Source of the DNA: Lumnitzera littorea
Lineage: Eukaryota; Streptophyta; Magnoliopsida; Myrtales; Combretaceae
Assembly: GCA_024138015.1 (NCBI GenBank)
Contig: JAMXBB010000004.1
Location: 74,584,809-74,648,808 of the forward strand
Direction: 5' to 3'
Length of the DNA: 64,000 bases
In this document: one piece after another, positions 43,944-55,020 of the stretch
How the letters are laid out: each line of letters opens with the position of its first letter
Position numbering within the stretch: the stretch's first letter is position 1
The notes under the pieces: generated by a model
Told to the model about the DNA's origin: nothing
Database searches by the model: none
The model's input: only the letters and a program-made list of their open reading frames with translations
Made by a program: the position numbers and the translations under genes

Positions 43944-44937
43944 TGATACAAACACGGAATAAAAAATGATTAATTTGAAAATACTTTATAAATAGAAATT
44001 TTCAAAACAATGCTAATCTCATAACCAACCAATGTACCGGATCATCTGCAGTAATAATACTAGTGAGCTTTCACCCAGTCATTTCCTCAAGGAGAAGGAC
44101 TAAAGCTAAGCACTAGATGTGTCTTGTTACTCTAACTGAAGCAAAGTAATTAAGTTTTGATATTTAGATAATTACAACTAACTAAGATATTTACACTAAA
44201 CATAGGATTTCAACTCTTGAAATGAATATAATGATAAACCAATCATGCGAATTACCAAGTGGCAATTTGGTCATGCCATTTCACTAATATGAATTGCAAA
44301 TGAGTTGTTAATTGGTTAGTAATATAAACCCTAAGAAAATAGTATGTGTCAAGTCCTAATCTATATTAGCTAGTCAAAGGGATGATTAGAATCAATGTTT
44401 TAGCTCATAATCCTAATCTATAAGCATTCTTAATACAAGAAACACTTGAAGTCCTCAAACGTTGTGTTTCTTTCTTACTAAACCTAGGGTTTGCATTATT
44501 AATTGATCGATATAAGGAACACCAATTGATCGGTAGGAGAGAATCCTTCTTGACCATGTTGTGCTTGCTCCCAACCTTTATTTGCATTATATCGGTATTT
44601 AGGACGATATACCCCTAACATTCCAAGGCACACCGATCGATCAATGATATAGCTACCAATTGATCGGTAGGCTAAATCCTTGCATTCCTTAGCCTTTTGA
44701 TTGAATGATGGGGCTACTAAGACCATGGTAACCCCATGCACCTACATATATGGAATAAATTTTGTGAAATTCAATCAAAACATGACCTTTCTCATATATT
44801 TTCATGAACATTGTTCAGGTTGGTCCATTTTGTGCATAAACTCCATTTTTACATAAAATCAATCAATTTTTTTTTAATTTATGCACAAATGCTAATTTTA
44901 AAGTTGGGGAAAATTTGTGTATTTTAAACTACAGTCA
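43944..44937 (-). repeat. 5' LTR of element H, internally deleted
   Basis: 994 bp, about 430 bp shorter than its partner: after GAAACACTTG it jumps to a point matching 38,560. Contains several TTGATCGGTAG-type short repeats near 44,505-44,670. Confidence 0.8.
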
Positions 44938-45395
44938 CTCTCCATGTATACGACCTTAGAGATGCATGAAGATGTCTTTAGCCTAAGCCTATCCCATCAA
45001 GAGTTCCTTCGAGTGTATGTGGATCTCAGCTCCTTAGTAAGGTTAGAATAAATACAAATTTAGCCTTATTAAGTGTTAATCCTTATAAAGGATATATTTT
45101 GACTTCTAGAAGATGGATATCTATTCGATTGGATAACCTATTTAGGAAGGTACCTAATTAAGAAGATTGCCATTCGAGAGGATAAACTTGAAGATATGAT
45201 GCACTTAAACCTTCTTAAAATATCTTGGTCTCATGCTTTCTAAATAGGTAATTAGGCCCCTCGCTATGATTGCCTTCACTTATATACTTGTTACTCTACT
45301 ATCTTTTTTACCAAAGTCTAACTTAAGCATCAAAGTACGTACATTGGACTCAACTCCAACTTGTTTTAGCAAGTATCTTGACCAACAATCAAGCC
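44938..45395 (+). repeat. LTR-like remnant, possibly Tat type
   Basis: Non-coding. Its right end has a CTAACTTAAGCATCAAAGT...TTGTTTTAGCAAGTATCTTGACCAACAA pattern (given in two pieces) similar in layout to the ends of the E/F LTRs (GGCATCAAAGT...ACCAAGTATTT...CCAACA). No partner LTR is seen. Confidence 0.35.
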
Positions 45396-46455
45396 CAAAC
45401 ACTTAAGAATCAAGCCTAGTGATCCAATTTTCCAATCCTTGATGAAATCCTCCAACAATAGTTTTAATGGGAGATAGATGGTTTATTTGCAAATAAAAAA
45501 AGATAATGGAAACATGTAGTAACTTTTGAAACCTTAAATTTATGAACTTTGTTATATACTTTGAAGAGAAATTAAAGTAAAATTGACTCTTTTTTTTTTT
45601 TCTCAACATGCTTAGTAATGAATAAAGGATGCATGAAAACATCAAAATAGTGGAAAGCGCCACTAAGGTTTTGCCAATAGAGGTGAATTGCTAACAATAG
45701 ATAAAATTACATAGCTTTCCTAACTTAAAATGCAATACTTGTACATAATTAATTAAGTAAAAGTTGAGAAAATTATGCAAATAGTGTTGATAATGTGTAA
45801 AAAGGACCGACAAAACAAGAATATGTAAAATGTAAAAAGAATTAAAATTTGAGTTGAAATGTATCAATTTTTGTTAATTTATGGTAAAGAAGTCAATGGA
45901 TGTTCATATGGTAATTTTTCCTACCATTTGAGCACCTATTTTAGGAGCTGAAGCAATAAAAAGGCTACCATTCAGAGGGTATCTCAGCTACCCTTTGGAG
46001 GGTGGGTAGAAAAATTGCACTATATAAACACCATAAGCCATCATATGGATGCTAGTTGTAAAAATTGACACTAGGGCGATTCGCTCTCCTACAATCCAAA
46101 CACTAGGTCACTTACCATGCAAATGGTAATATGACCCTACTAAGTTGGCATTAACCCTAATTAGCAACAAATGAACATGTATCCACCATCTAGATTATAG
46201 CTATTATTTATAAAAACATTGTTTTTTCTACCATTTGAAAACATCGATTGTTTAATTTACTTTTGCAATTCCTCTCATCCTTAAACATTTAGGGTATACT
46301 ACTATAGGATAGTTTAGATTATATTTAGTTGCTATAAGTTACTTTTAGTGATTTTATACTGTTTGAAAGTAAGAGAATACTATGGAGACATGAGTTTTGT
46401 TGAATTTAGAGCTAGCAATTTGTAGTATCATGTCATATCTCATTTGAGTATCTAA
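45396..46455. other. Non-coding, nothing recognised
   Basis: AT-rich sequence with a T-run at 45,590-45,601. No domain, repeat pair or RNA gene that I can support. Confidence 0.5.
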
Positions 46456-47945
46456 ATGGGTTTGTGTTTAGAAAATCTTAACCTGTGACATGATTTGTTT
46501 ATTAATTATGTATAAAAACTTAAACCTGTAATCTAGCTTATCTCGTATCCAAATCAGACTTGTTTATCTTTTATCCTAATTGTATACTACACTTAAGTGT
46601 ATAATTTTACAATTTTGATAGAATAAAAGTGTTGTTTCTTTTGCAATTGATTTAGAAAAGCCAATATAGCTAAAACTTTATTTAAGAAATTATGACAACC
46701 ATAAGTAAAACAAACAAGAAACCACAAGACATTGATACAACATACTTAGCCACATTTTATGGCCTACTAGATCAAAAGACAAAGAAAGAGCAACAAATCC
46801 TCCTGTTGTAAATATCAATATAGTAATACTATGATGAACATAAGAAACTAAGCTTCAATTACATTTTAAATCTTACCAAGACTCACAAGTTAACATCCAT
46901 TAACATTCCAGCGCATATAAATGAAAAATTCCTAAATACAAGGATAACAAAATAAAAATAAAAATAAAACATTTGATTTTGTCCAGTGTAATGTGAAGAA
47001 TGCTTCGAATTGCAAAGTGAAAATCAATTCTTAACAAATTGAAAAGTTAGCTAGCAAAGCTTTATCTCAATTGCCTATTATCGTTTAATGCTCTAATAAA
47101 TATTTCTTCATTTGGGTCATATTATTTAATGACTAGAATAGAGAGCACAAATACATTCTTTGAAAATAGAAATCTTTAATGCTAATGATTTAAATAGCAA
47201 GATTCTATATCTATATGTACCAAAATGAACAAATTCCAACATAAACCCTAGAAAGATGAAATATTCCCTAATGATTCATATTACCAACCCATAACATTTC
47301 ACTAATGGAAAAAAAAAAAAGAATTCATAAAAATCCAACACATTCAAAACTAGAAGTTCCAATCTCAAACTCCCTCTCTCATCATTTCCATTACTTGATA
47401 ATATTCAATTCTATAATTTGTGATTCCTCGTTTAAAAGTCATATATTCATGACAATAATAATGAGGAATCATTGTACAAAAGCAACTGTAGTTACAATAG
47501 TTTAAAACTTTAGATTTGATGGTAGACGAGAAAATGATTTGAAGAAGAATAGTGAGTTTATTAGAAAAATTAGCTAAATTGAATAATCTGCACATACTCT
47601 ACTGATATAAATCATTAACAAATAAAATAAAAAAGAGAAAATATTTACACTTGAGATAACTAAAGAAGATGTAGGCTTGCTTATTAGAGAAGAAGATGCA
47701 GGTTAGACTAAAAGTAAGATTGGCTAGGAAGAAGTAAAGTTGAAACCTTAGCTAAGAAAATGTATGTGACATGCTTTTAGTAAATTCTTTGGTGTCTCTT
47801 GTTTGTTCTTGGTGAATGGAAAAAATAGCATAAATTAAAATGGAAATTTATTATTATTAATATTAAATAGATTCGTAGGTCAAACCGAGACCTGTTTATG
47901 AGACTTGTTTATTTAAACTGGTCTTAGACCTAGACACAAACCCAT
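46456..47945. mobile_element. Candidate DNA transposon bounded by 15-bp inverted repeats
   Basis: ATGGGTTTGTGTTTA at 46,456-46,470 faces TAGACACAAACCCAT at 47,931-47,945, 14 of 15 matching when inverted. Sequence beyond both (ACCTGT..., AAACGGGTC...) also has the look of sub-terminal repeats seen in plant DNA transposons. The interior of about 1.46 kb is AT-rich without coding similarity. True ends and target duplication are not resolved. Confidence 0.35.
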
Positions 47946-48639
47946 ACATGAATTTAGCTGTATTTAAACGGGTCTATCCATTTGTGTTTTGTATTGATCT
48001 TTTCCATGCACTAACCCATTTAAACTATGTTATATCTTATCCATGTCTATTGTATCTAAGTCCCAAATCGCCAACCCTAGTTGAATTACTCTTAGGTTTT
48101 ATAAGCTCATCATGGTATTATAAAATACCCATTAACCATGTTATTTTCAATGTTTATTTAGTATTTCTATTGTTGTTTCCTTTTATTTAGTACGAGAGAA
48201 AATATTTTACTAGGATTATAATGTTCAAATGGGTTTACAAGCTTATGTTGTTTATAATTTGTATATGACTATTGAATGCATAGAATTCTAACATAGTTTA
48301 TTCATGAAATTCATTACTTTGTAACTTACCATGGGTTTTATTAAACGAGAATATTTCAATGTCTTGATTAGGTTAAATGTTCATTTGAATAAACTAAGGC
48401 GTTTTCAAAATTTGCATGTAATAATGAAATTTTAGAAGAAAAACACATGAATTCATTAATGCTTAGGCAACCGAAATTGTGGATTAAGACACCTAACAAT
48501 GCATAATCACACAATTTTGAATAGATTATTAGCTTTTAATAGAAGCTACTAATTCAATAATTCTATAAAATAACAAACTTAACTAAATGTTTTTTGCTAT
48601 AATGTGAATTTTGTCGACCATGACTAAGGGCAAATTCTA

Positions 48640-49410
48640 GTGAATTTCTTTTGCAGCTCAGGCCAATCAAAATTCCCTTCTTGCTAGTTTTTTGTTTGTC
48701 ATGGTGACTTCTTATAGTTGTCTTCATGATTGTTTTGGGTAGTACGATCCTTTCTAAAATCCAACTATCTTAAGTAAAACATTTGAATTCATTTATGGCT
48801 CTTTCTAGAGAAGATAAAGGATGGATCACCCCAAATGGATCCTAGGTAAAAGTTATTTTCGATGGTGCATTTCATCCCTCATCTAAGTCTACTATTGTTG
48901 CCATTATTGCTAGGAATTCTACTAGTTTGGTGTGTAGGGGTTTCAATAAAAGATATGTTTTTAACTTCCCAATTGAGGTTGAAGTTATAGCTTGTTTAGA
49001 AGCAGTATAGTTAGCTAAGAGATATTGTTGGAATGACGTGATTTTTGAGACCAATAGCACTATAATGTTTGAAGCTATATCCCCTATGTCTGATCCCCTT
49101 TGGGAATTACATGTTTACATGGTGGACATCAATCAATAATGGAAATATTTTAAATCTACAAAATGGAATTTGGTTAAGGGATAAGCTAATATTGTTGCTG
49201 ATTAGATCACCAACAACATGAGGATGGAGATGTGTATCCAATGGATTAAGTTCTTTACCTCCCATCTGCACTAAAGGATATTTTACTCTTTGATTCATCT
49301 TCTTTGTTTTCCTCTTCTTTAGTTGTTTATAACAACATTTCCCATGTATTGAACCACCTTTAACTATGAATACATTTCCTTTTTAGCAAAAGAAAACAAA
49401 GAAATATATT
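48640..49410 (+). pseudogene. LINE-type RNase H domain remnant
   Basis: Plus-strand piece of the RNase H domain found at the C-terminus of plant LINE polyproteins (RVT_3-like). Visible motifs in order: WITPNGS, VKVIFDGAF, STIVAIIARNST, FPIEVEVIACLEAV, then LAKRYCWNDVIFETNS, ANIVAD and WIKFFTSHLH. The Asp of FDGAF, the Glu of EVEV and the Asp of IVAD are kept. The Asp of the usual FESDS is Asn. In-frame stops occur after GS and after EAV. It ends near 49,410 in A-rich sequence, as truncated LINEs do. No RT is seen upstream. A degraded host gene with the same domain is less likely. Confidence 0.65.
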
Positions 49411-49780
49411 TGTGATATATGAATAGCATAGTGACCTAAAGGATAATAAATTGCATTTGCACATCTTTTATACATAGTTTTGCAAATATCTTTTAGCTAG
49501 CATGGTTTAGATTTCTTTAATTAGAATTAAAACTTAAATTTAGTTAATCTAAATTAGAGTAATAAGTTGCCAACTAGTGATTGCCCACTCCTTTATTTAC
49601 TAGCTTTATTACTACAAATGATCTTGCACACTAGTCAATTAAGTATGTCAAACAATTTTGCAATTTATTTTTACTCTTACTTAGTGTATGTCGGTTTTTA
49701 GCCTCATTATCAAGAAAGGACAAGCACCAATATTAAATTTGCTAACGACTTTATGTAATTTGATTCCTTAAGGCTTCATA

Positions 49781-50250
49781 TGATGGGATTATTTGATTAT
49801 TTGATTATGCAGATTAGTATTAATCAATTATTTTGAATATATCGTTTTAAATTATTAATAAATCAATTATGGAATTATTATTCAATTATAGCACTTGACT
49901 AATGTAGCCATTATAATTAGGCTTTTTATATGGATAGCTCGTAATGGATAGTGCTACTCACTTTGTTGCCTAATGAAAGGTCCTTACTTTTGCTTAACAA
50001 GGATATAGAAATTACCTTCCCAATAATCAATTTTAACCTAACCTAATTTTCTATCAAAAAGGAAGTAATCTTCTCTCATATTCTTTACAATTCTCTATAG
50101 AAAAATACTATTGCAAGATGGATCTCTCTCTATTTTGGTACATAAACCCTAGTCTTGTTTTATAGACATATTATGATTTACATGCTACAAATCTTGTATT
50201 TATATGCAATATGATTTGGATTTATGTATAAACACATAAATTTTCTAGCA
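49781..50250 (+). repeat. 5' LTR of copia element I
   Basis: 470 bp. Contains a local doubling of ATTTGATT near its start relative to the 3' LTR. Confidence 0.85.
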
Positions 50251-51379
50251 ATTGATATCAAAGCCATTGTAGATATAGATTATGACTATCATACTTATAT
50301 CTTTCACAATTTTATTAAAATTTAAGAACCCTAATTTTATTGGCCTCAATTTTAGTTATATTAACAAATTAAAGTAGGGTTTTTACTCCATATATATTAT
50401 GTATACCAAACATCTCCTTTCAATATCCTTACATTCATGTGCTTTTGGTAAGTAGCCTTTGTGTTTTTGTTAGTCCATATTCTTGTTTATAGCTTATTCA
50501 CAAGTAAACTTAGATTATACATTGAAAGTAATTGAATTTTGTATGCTCCAATATAGTCCAATCCAACTTCTATTTTGTACACCTGTTTTTCAACAGCGTG
50601 TGAATTGTTGTGAGTAATATTTCTTGATATTGAAGTAGCTTTTTGATCAAATAACATGCAATGATTCAAAAAGACTTTACACTTATATGGACCTTAATGA
50701 ATATAATCTATTATATAAATCCATATTTTTTCACATCATAATGACATCTAAAGATGTATAAAAAAGAAAAAAAATCCATATTATATATACTTTTGTTTCC
50801 ATAATTGCTTATGGATTTATATATTTTGTTATAGCAATGTGATTATGCATGTGCTTGAGTGACCTATTTAATAACTTGGCTAGAGATTCCTCTATCAATC
50901 TTTTTGTTTTATTATTTCAAAGTCTTAATTTTTTTGTTGTTTCTATGGAGTTAAAATTTTAGATATCTATTAATACGAGTTAATCTATTATCTTAAGAAA
51001 CAAATATATAGCATTGTAACATATAATTTCCTTTTCGTGGAAATGTTGATTTATAATATTTAATAAAGGTTTTATCCTTCTATTAAAACCTTTAAAACCT
51101 CTAATTATGTATATATCACTATTGCTGCAAGAGCTCATTGTCTCTTATAAGGTTTATATTTGCATTCTAGAGTATAAGTACTATGGATAGTTTTAGAGAT
51201 TTACGGTTATTTGACCAATATGTAGTTTGTATTGGTAGTCAGATGTTATATATTTGATTATAAGGTAATTCATGCAATATCTTCGACAATTTATTTGTTA
51301 ATGTATTGGCAGTAATATAATTATTTATTTACTAATATAGATCTTTATTTTCTTTTCTGACTTTTATGACCATATCAAT

Positions 51380-51460
51380 ATACATACATACATACATACA
51401 TATATATATTTATATATCTTAGTAGCAACAAAATTATTTTACTTATTGATATGGTTTTGC

Positions 51461-51500
<40 letters not shown>
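51380..51500. repeat. ACAT and TTA microsatellites
   Basis: About five TACA/ACAT units at 51,380-51,400, followed by TA repeats, and about 13 TTA units at 51,460-51,500, inside the copia element between the LTR and the gag remnant. Confidence 0.9.
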
Positions 51501-51504
<4 letters not shown>

Positions 51505-51829
51505 CTATATATGTATTACCTATCAAAAGGTAGTGTTTATGTATTTTAATTTTTGGAATGAAGTAAAGCATATATGGGTCTAGAAAATTTATCTTTAAAG
51601 GAGAAATTTTCAAAAGTTTATACATCTTATTGTTTCACTTCACTTAATGAAATTTTAATGCATATTGCATTTTTGCCTAAAGCGGTTTGTATGTGATACA
51701 TTGGACCCTTGAAATAACTAAAGTTATTTGAGTTTTTCTTCAAAGGAAAATTAATTAATTGCCTAATTTATTAATCTTTTGCATTCTTACTATGATTTAT
51801 AGTTAATTTTGGTAAGAATGATAAGTGTT

Positions 51830-52200
51830 GCAACCATTAAAACTTTCAAAAGTGCTAATTATAAGAAATGGAAATGAGATATTAACTTTACTTTAGTGTA
51901 TTAATTCTCTTAATAATATCCTTTTCTTTTAAGGATAGAAAAGTCCTTTCAAATTGTATTAATGCACTTCACTCAATTCACTAAAATTTTTTTAATGAAG
52001 GATTGATAAGGTGTCCAATAATCAGATGTTATGGAGGAAGATGAATGGCATTCAATCAATAGTGCTGGCACATCACTCAACTCCTTAGCTCACTTCAGTT
52101 GCAAAGACTCTCTCCTTATCTCATTGATTTTTTTTTTCTTTTTCTTTCTATAAAGCCTTTATAGGACCACAATTGAAGATTATCTAGTAGAATAAAAATC
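51830..52200 (+). pseudogene. Copia gag remnant
   Basis: Weakly preserved start of a copia polyprotein: FKSANYKKWK...DINFTLVY matches the FxGxNYxxWK...F.L pattern of copia gag, and SDVMEEDEWHSINSAGTSL continues in another frame. Heavily interrupted by stops. Confidence 0.5.
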
Positions 52201-52889
52201 TTATTTGATACTTCTTGCTAATCAATAATGTTAATTAGGTCGATATCTTCATATTTAACTTATTATTATTTTGATTATTCATGTCATGCTTATGGAATTA
52301 ATTTGATTCAGTGTACTATTATGCATGATATAAATTATCATATTCTATATAGCTTGATTGTTATGATTTTTTATAATTGTGAGCTTATCCATCGTAGGCA
52401 CAATTGTGCAAAATTCTGTGTGAATCAAATAAGAATAAAAAATTCAATTTCTTTTAATCGTAACTTATATTACATTAGTAATAAATATACTCTATCGGTG
52501 TATCATTATTAATGTGATTTTTGTTGATATAAGGTGCCATCAACTCTATACTTATGTCAATTTTGTTTCAAGTACTCTATCAGTATTGAAATTTTAGTCA
52601 TGTGAGATTTGTACATTATATCATTATATTTCTCATTTATTATGATTCAGGATCCTTAGGCAAGATCATAATATGTAAGAAATTTATACAAAGGGTATGT
52701 TTGGCTATGCATATAGAATCATTTAGTTCTCTAATTACAAGATAATATTATGCATATTAAATGCTTACTTTGTTGACTTGATGCCAGCCTTTTTACCTGT
52801 GTAACTAGTTTTTGTCTAAACTTTAAATGAGACTAACATTGAGAACTAAAAGGAATTTCTAAATCTCTATTTGGTCATCACTAGATGAA

Positions 52890-54175
52890 CTTAGTTTTGA
52901 AAAGGGGTTGGGGTTAGAAGGAACCTACAACTATTACTAATGAGTCCAGTTTAGCAAAAACAAGCTTCTAGATAATGGTATCTAAAGTTTGATCAGGTTG
53001 TCACTTTTCTTGTCTTCAAGCAAAATGCTTTAGATTAATGTGTTTACCTAAAGACTATTGAGAGTAATTTTATAATTTTTATCTTATATATCCTTGACAT
53101 TCTTCTTAATTGTAACTGTATTAACCTTATGATAGAAAGAAATGTTGAATAGCCACCATAACATGAAGGACCTGGGTGATACTTCGATTGTTTTAGGCAT
53201 TCAAATTTATCATGATAGGTTATATGGCATTCATAACTTATCTCTGAAAGGATATATAGAAAAGGTCCTTAAATAGTTTAACATGCATTCTTACTCTCAT
53301 GTGTTGGACCTATTTAAAAGGGTAATAAGCTATCTAAATATCAATATCCTAAAAATAATATATATATATATAAACAAAAAGAGGGAATCAAAATGAAGAA
53401 GGTCCCATATGTTTTTGTTGTTAGTAATTTGATGCATGTTCAAGTTTGTATTTGTCCCAACATTGCTTTTACTATTAATACTTTATGGATATATTAGAGT
53501 AGCCCAAGTTTGGGTCATTGGAAAGCTACAAAAAGGTCATAAGATAATTATAGAGCAATAAGAATCATATATTAACATATAAGAAGTTTCATCAACTTAA
53601 GGTCATTAACTAATCTGATTCTAAATTTATATGATCCCTTGAAGACCAAAGGTTTAATTTTGGCCTTATGTTTATGATGGTAAGAGGAGCTATTTCATGG
53701 AAAAGTATCAAGTAAACACCTATAGCTACCTATATCATGAAAGCTAAGTATGATGATAAGAGGAGCTATTTTATAGAAAAGTGTCAAGTAATTACTTGTA
53801 ATTACTTATATCATGAAAGCCAAGTATGTTGTTTGCTATAAGTGTCAAGTAGACACTTATAGCTACTTCTATCGTGAAAGTTTGGCATGTTTCTTGCTAT
53901 GAAGCTCCTTGCCAAGCCATGTAGTTTTTTAGCTTTCATAATGTTGAAAGTATATTTAAGCCACTTGTGATATATTACGACAATATTGCTATTGTACATT
54001 TCTTTGAAAATAATAGAAATTCTTCTCACTCAAGGAATTTTGATATAAAATATCTATAGTTAGAGGGAAAATTTTATAGTTTCAAACACAAATTAAGCAT
54101 CATGGTATAGAGAACATATTAGCAAATCCAATGACTAAAGGCTTAACTATTGGATTTTTTAGAGCCATATAAGTC
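52890..54175 (+). pseudogene. Copia RT-RNase H remnant
   Basis: RT pieces: a QASR*WYLKFDQVVT-like stretch near 52,957-53,000, FKQNALD*CVYLKTIES near 53,010-53,065, and the active-site segment LYILDILL near 53,080-53,106 in place of LYVDDILL. Then MKDLGDTSIVLGIQIYHD near 53,165-53,220 and LSLKGYIEKVLK*FNMHS. RNase H pieces: GAISWKSIK near 53,685-53,710 and the terminal GIENILANPMTKGLT near 54,103-54,150. Domain order (RT then RNase H directly before the LTR) is that of Ty1/copia. Integrase, which should precede RT, was not recognised. Confidence 0.75.
53675..53890 (+). repeat. Local triplication within the copia RNase H
   Basis: GTATCAAGTA/GTGTCAAGTA...ATATCATGAAAGC recurs three times, at offsets of 77 and 61 bp (anchors at 53,704, 53,781 and 53,842). 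The third copy lacks the AGAGGAGCTATTTCATGG part. Confidence 0.75.
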
Positions 54176-54547
54176 ATATGTGCTTAGTTAATTCTTTTAA
54201 CGTTTCAGGTCAGTGAGAGTCTAGAATTGTATATTTGTTGACTATTATGAGATATATATAAGATAACATTACTTTTGTTATCATATCTTTTATAGCATTA
54301 TTGAAATTCTTGGACCATTTTTTGAGATAGCATATTTGCATTATTTAATTATGTTTCTCTTGTCTGTTATTCTTTTATGTAAAATATGAGCATATTAACA
54401 GGTATGATATATATATATGTATTTATGTACTGTTAGAGCTTCATATTTCTTAAAATTGTTAATATGTGCTTTGACTATAATTGGTATTTTTGTTCTAATA
54501 ATTCATATATTTTCAAATAATCAACTAATGCTATATAAGTAGGAGAA

Positions 54548-55020
54548 TGTTAGATGATTTGATTATGTAGATTAAGATTAATTAATTATTTAGAAAATAT
54601 CATTTTGAATTATTAATAATCAATTGTGAAATTACTACTTAATTATATCACTTTACAAATATGGATATTGTAATTGGGCTTTTTATGTAAATAACTCATG
54701 ATGGGTAAGCCACTCATTTTGTTGCCTAATAAGAGGTAATGGGATGTCCCTACTCTCATCTAACAAAGATATAAAAAATATTTTCCCATTAAACAATTTT
54801 AACCTAACCTAACATTTTATCAAAAAGAGAGCCATCTTCTCTCATATTCTTTATAATTCTATGTTGAAAAATACTGTTGCAAGATGGATATCTCTATAAT
54901 TTTAGGTATATAAACCTTACTCTTGCTCTATAGATATGTCATGATTTACATGCTATAAATTTTGTATCTACATGCAATTTGATCGAGATATCTGTATGCA
55001 AACATATAAATTTTCTAGCA
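54548..55020 (+). repeat. 3' LTR of copia element I
   Basis: 473 bp, TGTTAGATG to TTTTCTAGCA, pairing with 49,781-50,250. Confidence 0.85.

Larger units (their letters stand above)
37624..44937 (-). mobile_element. Element H: Athila-lineage retrotransposon lacking polymerase
   Basis: Minus-strand element whose two LTRs align: 37,624-40,026 on the left (3') and 43,944-44,937 on the right (5'). Both begin TGATA and end with GATCA or AGTCA. Beside the right LTR, CAATGGCACTAAAAACGG (plus strand) is a decayed form of the Athila/Tat primer site GGCGCCA..., which sets the orientation. Gag and an Athila-type protease are recognisable. I see no RT, RNase H or integrase in the 3.9-kb interior. Outer flanks (TGAGA and CTCTC) do not match, so no target duplication is seen. 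Confidence 0.8.
49781..55020 (+). mobile_element. Element I: decayed Ty1/copia retrotransposon
   Basis: 5,240-bp element with LTRs 49,781-50,250 and 54,548-55,020, both starting TG and ending TTTTCTAGCA, and aligning over their whole length. TGATATCAAAGCC at 50,253-50,265 is a decayed methionine-tRNA primer site (TGGTATCAGAGCC). AGTAGGAGAA before the right LTR serves as the polypurine tract. Gag and copia RT/RNase H remnants are on the plus strand. Flanks TCATA and TTGGG do not form a target duplication. Confidence 0.85.

Noticed and set aside
52228..52512. 94-codon plus-strand frame in the copia interior
   Set aside because: Composition-driven AT-rich sequence; does not match copia gag, integrase or RT.
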